Origin: CAZNER01 sp964572065 | GTDB taxonomy: Bacteria > Patescibacteriota > Dojkabacteria > JAHIVN01 | Reading direction: 5' to 3' | Length of the DNA: 9,079 nt | Assembly (NCBI GenBank): GCA_964572065.1 | Contig: CAZNER010000077.1 | Location: 1-9,079 of the forward strand | Shown: positions 6,532 through 9,079 of the stretch, piece by piece | How the letters are laid out: every line of letters starts with the position of its first letter | Position numbering within the stretch: position 1 is the first letter of the stretch | The notes under the pieces: generated by a model | Databases searched by the model: none | What the model saw: the letters and a program-made list of their open reading frames with translations, nothing else | Told to the model about the DNA's origin: nothing | Program-made: the position numbers and the translations under genes

Positions 6532-8076
6532 GTGAAATATAGATTCAAAATAAAAAAAAATTTACTGCCGATTGTTTTTCCACTAATAATTATAATTTCA
6601 AGTTATTTATTTTTTACAGATGAAGCAAATGCTGCTGTTATTGAAGTTAATGATTCCTCGGATGTTATTAATCCTGGAGATGGCATATGTACGTTAAGAG
6701 ATTCTGTTGATGCAGCGAATAATAATAATGATAATGGAGGAGATTGTGTTATGGGTGATGATCTTAGTGATTTAGGGGCTGGGGGAGTATATGGCGATAT
6801 AATACAAATTCCAAATGGTATATATAATCTTACAAGTAGCAGTTATCTTGATATAAGATCATCTATTCGAGTAGAGGGAAATAGTTTAAATCCAAATGAT
6901 GTTATCATAAATACACCAGGTAATAGAGGTTTTTATAATAATGAGGATATGTTTTTAGTTATAGATGGTATTACTATAGAAAACGGGATTTCATCTGAGG
7001 GAGGTGGTATTTTAAATTACTATGGAGCTACTTTGTATTTAAAGAATTCGATAATAAGAAATTGTACTGCAACTTCGGGAGGATTAGCTGGAGGGGGAGC
7101 TATTTATAATTTAGAAAATGGAAATATTTTTATTGAGAATTCAACAGTTGATAATAATTTTGCAGATAGTGGAAGCGGGGGAGGCATTTTTAATTTTGGA
7201 ACGGTAACCATTAGTTCTTCAACTATAAGTAGCAATTATACGGTAGCTTATGGAGGAGGAATATATAATGTTGGATCAGATGCCAAATTAAATATAGTTA
7301 ACTCAACAATTAGCGGTAATAGGACAGAATTAATTTATTCAGGCGGGGGAGGTATCGCTAGTATTTATGGTCAAGTTTATATTGATCATGTTACATTTAC
7401 AGATAATGTTTCAGAGGTAGGTGAGGGAGAAGCTATTTATTCTTATAATTCCAATGTAACGGTATTAAATACAATTTTGAATAATACATGTAATACAAGT
7501 ATTACATCTCTTGGGAATAATATTGAGAGCCGAAATACATGCGGGTTATCTCAATCTTCAGATATAATAAATGCAAGTTCTTCAGATATAAATTTAGGAG
7601 ATTTAGTATTTAATGGAGGTCTTACACAAACACATTCTTTAAATGAAGGGAGTATTGCCATTGATCATATTTTAGTAGAGGATTATACTCAAATGGTTGA
7701 TCAAAGAGGGAAGTTGCGTCCTGATTTAGTTGGTGGTTCTTGTGATGTTGGTGCTTACGAATTACAGCAAGAAGTGCAAATACCAGATTCAGATAATGAT
7801 GGTGTACCAGATAGCGAAGATAATTGTCCATTTATACAAAATCCAGATCAATTAGATTCAGACGGAGATGGGATTGGTGATGTTTGTGAAGCTGATCCAG
7901 AACAGGATGATTCTGAGGAAGATGTATTGGGAATTGAAGATGAAAATTTACCTAGTACAGGAGAATATATTATTAATTATATTGTATTAGGTTTCATTTT
8001 ATTATCTATTATTATATTTGCAGTAACTAAATTACAATCAATTAATGTTGGAAAAAATATTAATAAGATGGAATAG
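6532..8076 (+). CDS. Secreted CSLREA/beta-helix surface protein with TSP3 repeats and LPSTG anchor
   Basis: This is a predicted cell-surface protein of 514 residues. A signal peptide covers 1-34: basic start, hydrophobic core 11-28, AxA cleavage site ANA-A. A CSLREA-like motif, GICTLRDSVDAANNN, sits at 51-65. Residues 140-310 hold repeated GGG(I/A) turns (near 158, 188, 217, 241 and 271) typical of a right-handed parallel beta-helix. A choice-of-anchor-like block with DQRGKLRP and CDVGAYEL covers about 375-411. Two calcium-type thrombospondin-3 repeats (DSDNDGVPDSEDNC, DSDGDGIGDVC) lie at 419-452. The C-terminus has LPSTG (473-477), a helix at 479-499 and a lysine right after it, a sortase sorting signal. 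The function is probably adhesion or contact with a partner cell, but this is not provable here. The start is GTG, since the overlapping ATG at 6530 runs straight into TGA. It lies alone on the plus strand between secE and tRNA-Trp. No sortase gene is in view. Confidence 0.9.
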   Translation: MKYRFKIKKNLLPIVFPLIIIISSYLFFTDEANAAVIEVNDSSDVINPGDGICTLRDSVDAANNNNDNGGDCVMGDDLSDLGAGGVYGDIIQIPNGIYNLTSSSYLDIRSSIRVEGNSLNPNDVIINTPGNRGFYNNEDMFLVIDGITIENGISSEGGGILNYYGATLYLKNSIIRNCTATSGGLAGGGAIYNLENGNIFIENSTVDNNFADSGSGGGIFNFGTVTISSSTISSNYTVAYGGGIYNVGSDAKLNIVNSTISGNRTELIYSGGGGIASIYGQVYIDHVTFTDNVSEVGEGEAIYSYNSNVTVLNTILNNTCNTSITSLGNNIESRNTCGLSQSSDIINASSSDINLGDLVFNGGLTQTHSLNEGSIAIDHILVEDYTQMVDQRGKLRPDLVGGSCDVGAYELQQEVQIPDSDNDGVPDSEDNCPFIQNPDQLDSDGDGIGDVCEADPEQDDSEEDVLGIEDENLPSTGEYIINYIVLGFILLSIIIFAVTKLQSINVGKNINKME

Positions 8077-8111
8077 ATAGGGATTATATTGGAGTAGGGA
8101 GTTATAATGCT

Positions 8112-8150
8112 GGTTCTTGGGAAACTTGAACTTTCACCACTAACGGTTTC
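8112..8150 (-). pseudogene. Degenerate tRNA-Trp 3'-half-like copy
   Basis: On the minus strand AAACCGTTAGTGG (8149-8137) is identical to the tRNA-Trp anticodon-arm 3' strand and variable region. It is followed by a T-arm-like hairpin, TGG(T)GAAA with loop GTTCAAG and TTTCCCA, then AAGAACC-A, which resembles a tRNA 3' acceptor strand. No 5' half with a matching GGTTCTT lies upstream, so it cannot be a complete tRNA. It may be a decayed partial duplication of the neighbouring tRNA. Confidence 0.5.
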
Positions 8151-8259
8151 ATTACAGTAAAGACTATCTTAGATATTGTGATCTTTACTAACGGTTTTGT
8201 TCTCAGTAGAAGCTGCAAATTTACAGGTCCTGGAGGATTTGAACCTCCACTAACGGTTT
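8140..8259. repeat. Three direct copies of CTAACGGTTT
   Basis: The 10-mer CTAACGGTTT occurs at 8140-8149, 8188-8197 and 8250-8259. The last copy is inside tRNA-Trp (anticodon-stem 3' strand and variable loop). Copy starts are 48 and 62 bases apart, and the sequence around each copy is loosely similar. This looks like degenerate repetition of the tRNA 3' half rather than an array. Confidence 0.6.
8157..8188. repeat. Stem-loop between tRNA-like repeats
   Basis: GTAAAGA (8157-8163) pairs perfectly with TCTTTAC (8182-8188), and inside it TATC (8165-8168) pairs with GATA (8172-8175) around a 3-base loop. There is no T-run on either side, so it is not a standard terminator. It lies between two copies of a CTAACGGTTT repeat downstream of tRNA-Trp. 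Confidence 0.5.
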
Positions 8260-8305
8260 TGGAGACCGTTGTGCTACCGTTAACACTAAGGACCTATAAA
8301 TTTGC
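8215..8305 (-). repeat. Inverted repeat lengthening the tRNA-Trp acceptor stem
   Basis: The 10 bases before the tRNA (minus strand GCAAATTTAT, 8305-8296) pair with the 10 bases GTAAATTTGC (8224-8215) that start at the discriminator. With the acceptor stem this gives a continuous 17-bp helix with one T-G pair. The leader arm can instead pair with an upstream ATTTGC (8328-8323). Confidence 0.8.
8224..8295 (-). tRNA. tRNA-Trp (anticodon CCA)
   Basis: A complete cloverleaf reads on the minus strand. The acceptor is AGGTCCT/AGGACCT (7 bp). The D arm is GTGT/GCAC with loop TAACGGTA. The anticodon arm is ACGGT/ACCGT with loop CTCCAAA, placing CCA at 8262-8260. A 4-base variable loop TAGT precedes the T arm GGAGG/CCTCC with loop TTCAAAT. 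The discriminator is G (8224), as expected for bacterial tRNA-Trp, and CCA is not encoded. It decodes UGG only. In many bacteria tRNA-Trp precedes secE directly; here a plus-strand gene lies between. Confidence 0.96.
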
Positions 8306-8338
8306 TTATTTCTAAAGGATCTAGCAAATCTATACAAA

Positions 8339-8347
8339 ATTATATCA
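8339..8347 (-). promoter_or_regulatory. Extended -10 promoter for tRNA-Trp
   Basis: The minus strand reads TGATATAAT (8347-8339), TGn plus a perfect TATAAT. Transcription would start near 8332, giving a 37-base leader before the tRNA. No good -35 is seen at 17 bases. An 8-bp perfect inverted repeat, TACAAAAT/ATTTTGTA (8333-8340 and 8350-8357), frames the -10. Confidence 0.6.
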
Positions 8348-8357
8348 AAATTTTGTA

Positions 8358-8470
8358 AATTCTGCTGGGAGAAATTATTGTGTACACCTGCATCACTATA
8401 CGAAACACTGAGGACAGGCTACCATTGATACTATACAACTATTCCGAAAAATCGAGATATTTTCTTTAGA
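8358..8470 (-). other. Non-coding, GC-richer stretch between rpmG and the tRNA promoter
   Basis: No reading frame or tRNA cloverleaf fits here. About 33 of the 80 bases at 8361-8440 are G or C, clearly above the surrounding DNA. The stretch contains an 8-base palindrome GTGTACAC, and a direct repeat GTATAGT occurs twice on the minus strand about 35 bases apart. It could be an unrecognised structured RNA or the rpmG 3' region. No T-run terminator was found. Confidence 0.3.
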
Positions 8471-8641
8471 TTATTTTTTTACCATTCTATGAAGAGTATG
8501 TTTTCTGCAGTTTTTACAGAATTTTTTTATTTTTAACTTCTTTTCTCTTTGGTTAATGTGATTTATTGAAGTAGAATAATTTTTATTCTTACATTCTTCA
8601 CATTCCATTAATACAACTATTCTATTTCCTTTTTTAGCCAT
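8471..8641 (-). CDS. rpmG: 50S ribosomal protein L33 (bL33)
   Basis: This is a small large-subunit protein near the E site. The frame of 56 codons begins MAKKGNRIVVLMECEECKNK and ends FCKNCRKHTLHRMVKK. Two CxxC pairs, at residues 14-17 (CEEC) and 42-45 (CKNC), form the zinc-ribbon version of L33, and KHTLHR near the end is characteristic. Length is normal for the family. It starts 24 bases after the rlmB-like stop, and the order rpmG, tRNA-Trp, secE, nusG is the common bacterial arrangement, here interrupted after the tRNA. No Shine-Dalgarno precedes the ATG. Confidence 0.95.
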   Translation of the reverse strand: MAKKGNRIVVLMECEECKNKNYSTSINHINQREKKLKIKKFCKNCRKHTLHRMVKK

Positions 8642-8665
8642 ATCATATTGAGATAAATTAATATA

Positions 8666-9079
8666 TTATTTAATATCTTGTCGAATTTTTTCAAATAGAG
8701 CAATGGCAGCAGCGTTGCTCATATTTAGAGAATTCATTTTACCAAATAATGGGATTTTTAGCACTATATCACATTTCTTATATAATGAGCTAGTGATTCC
8801 ACTATGTTCACCGCCTATTACAAAAGCGACTGGTAGATCAAGTTTTTCTTTATAAATTGATTTTTTACCTGATGCTTCTAATCCAATAATTTTAATATCA
8901 TATTCTTTTAAATATTTAATAGCACTAAATAAGTTTGTTTTAATAAGAGGTATATGTTCTGTAGCCCCCATGGATGCACGAACTGCTTCTTCTGTAAGCC
9001 TTGTTTTTTTAGGAATTATTACTGCACTGCATCCTGCACATTCAGCAGTCCTAATTATAGCTCCTAAATTATGCTGATA
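8666..9079 (-). CDS. rlmB: TrmH/SpoU-family rRNA 2'-O-methyltransferase (RlmB-like), 5' end beyond the window
   Basis: This is an S-adenosylmethionine-dependent RNA ribose methyltransferase with a SPOUT trefoil-knot fold. In bacteria RlmB methylates G2251 of 23S rRNA. The frame is open to the right edge. Its first visible residues are YQHNLGAIIRTAECAG, matching motif 1 (DPxNxGAIxRTA), followed by AVIIPKK. Then come FVIGGEHSGIT (motif 2) and KIPLFGKMNSLNMSNAAAIA (motif 3), the knot that binds the cofactor. The ATG at 8971 is internal, since motif 1 lies upstream of it. About 137 residues are visible, so the N-terminal part is missing. RASMGATEHIPL resembles RlmB (ASAGALEHLPV) more than TrmH, but related TrmH-type enzymes cannot be excluded. 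Confidence 0.85.
   Translation of the reverse strand, partial: YQHNLGAIIRTAECAGCSAVIIPKKTRLTEEAVRASMGATEHIPLIKTNLFSAIKYLKEYDIKIIGLEASGKKSIYKEKLDLPVAFVIGGEHSGITSSLYKKCDIVLKIPLFGKMNSLNMSNAAAIALFEKIRQDIK

Noticed and set aside
7622..7831. Open frame on the minus strand within the surface-protein gene
   Set aside because: Antisense to the conserved DQRG/CDVGAYEL and TSP3 parts; no promoter or family signal.
8077..8223. Complete second tRNA or tmRNA downstream of tRNA-Trp
   Set aside because: No 5' acceptor strand matching AAGAACC, no usable D or anticodon arm, and too little space for a tmRNA.
8138..8260. CRISPR-like spacing of CTAACGGTTT repeats
   Set aside because: Only three copies of 10 bases, unequal spacing, and one copy is part of tRNA-Trp; no cas genes.
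1..9079. Genetic code 25 (TGA as glycine)
   Set aside because: All conserved proteins are full-length under the standard bacterial code and no in-frame TGA is needed.

Overview
The window is strongly AT-rich and carries ordinary bacterial translation genes. These are rlmB, rpmG, tRNA-Trp, secE, nusG, rplK, rplA, rplJ and rplL, all on the minus strand in the classical bacterial order. Start codons have no recognisable Shine-Dalgarno sequence, the proteins are very lysine-rich, and the accessory genes (an LPXTG-type CSLREA/beta-helix surface protein and a membrane/ATP-grasp/retropepsin cluster) would fit a small-genome bacterium of the candidate phyla radiation (Patescibacteria). That assignment is an inference, not shown by a marker phylogeny. 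All frames read with the standard bacterial code. Twelve stop codons are visible (nine TAA, three TAG, no TGA).

Layout from the right edge, in the direction of minus-strand transcription: a 23S rRNA 2'-O-methyltransferase gene (rlmB-like) cut by the window end; rpmG, only 56 codons; a GC-richer non-coding stretch; an extended -10 promoter; tRNA-Trp(CCA), whose acceptor helix is lengthened by 10 flanking base pairs; and a 150-base stretch with two degenerate copies of the tRNA 3' half. A plus-strand gene for a secreted, probably sortase-anchored surface protein comes next and interrupts the tRNA-secE linkage. Then follow secE-nusG-rplK-rplA under their own promoter. After these comes an internal promoter and an L10 leader with a complete terminator/antiterminator attenuator, then rplJ-rplL, closed by a strong intrinsic terminator.

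The left third holds a separate tight minus-strand cluster of three genes. The first is a stand-alone 7-TM protein of the family usually fused to an inactive transglutaminase. The second fuses a RimK/glutamate-ligase-like ATP-grasp to a RimB-like DTG retropepsin. The third is a cyanophycin-synthetase-like ATP-grasp whose reading frame stops just before the catalytic ExN motif. Such genes are thought to make and trim an amide-linked peptide modification; substrate and product are unknown. This cluster, the L10 attenuator, and the odd tRNA-Trp surroundings are the parts most worth a second look.
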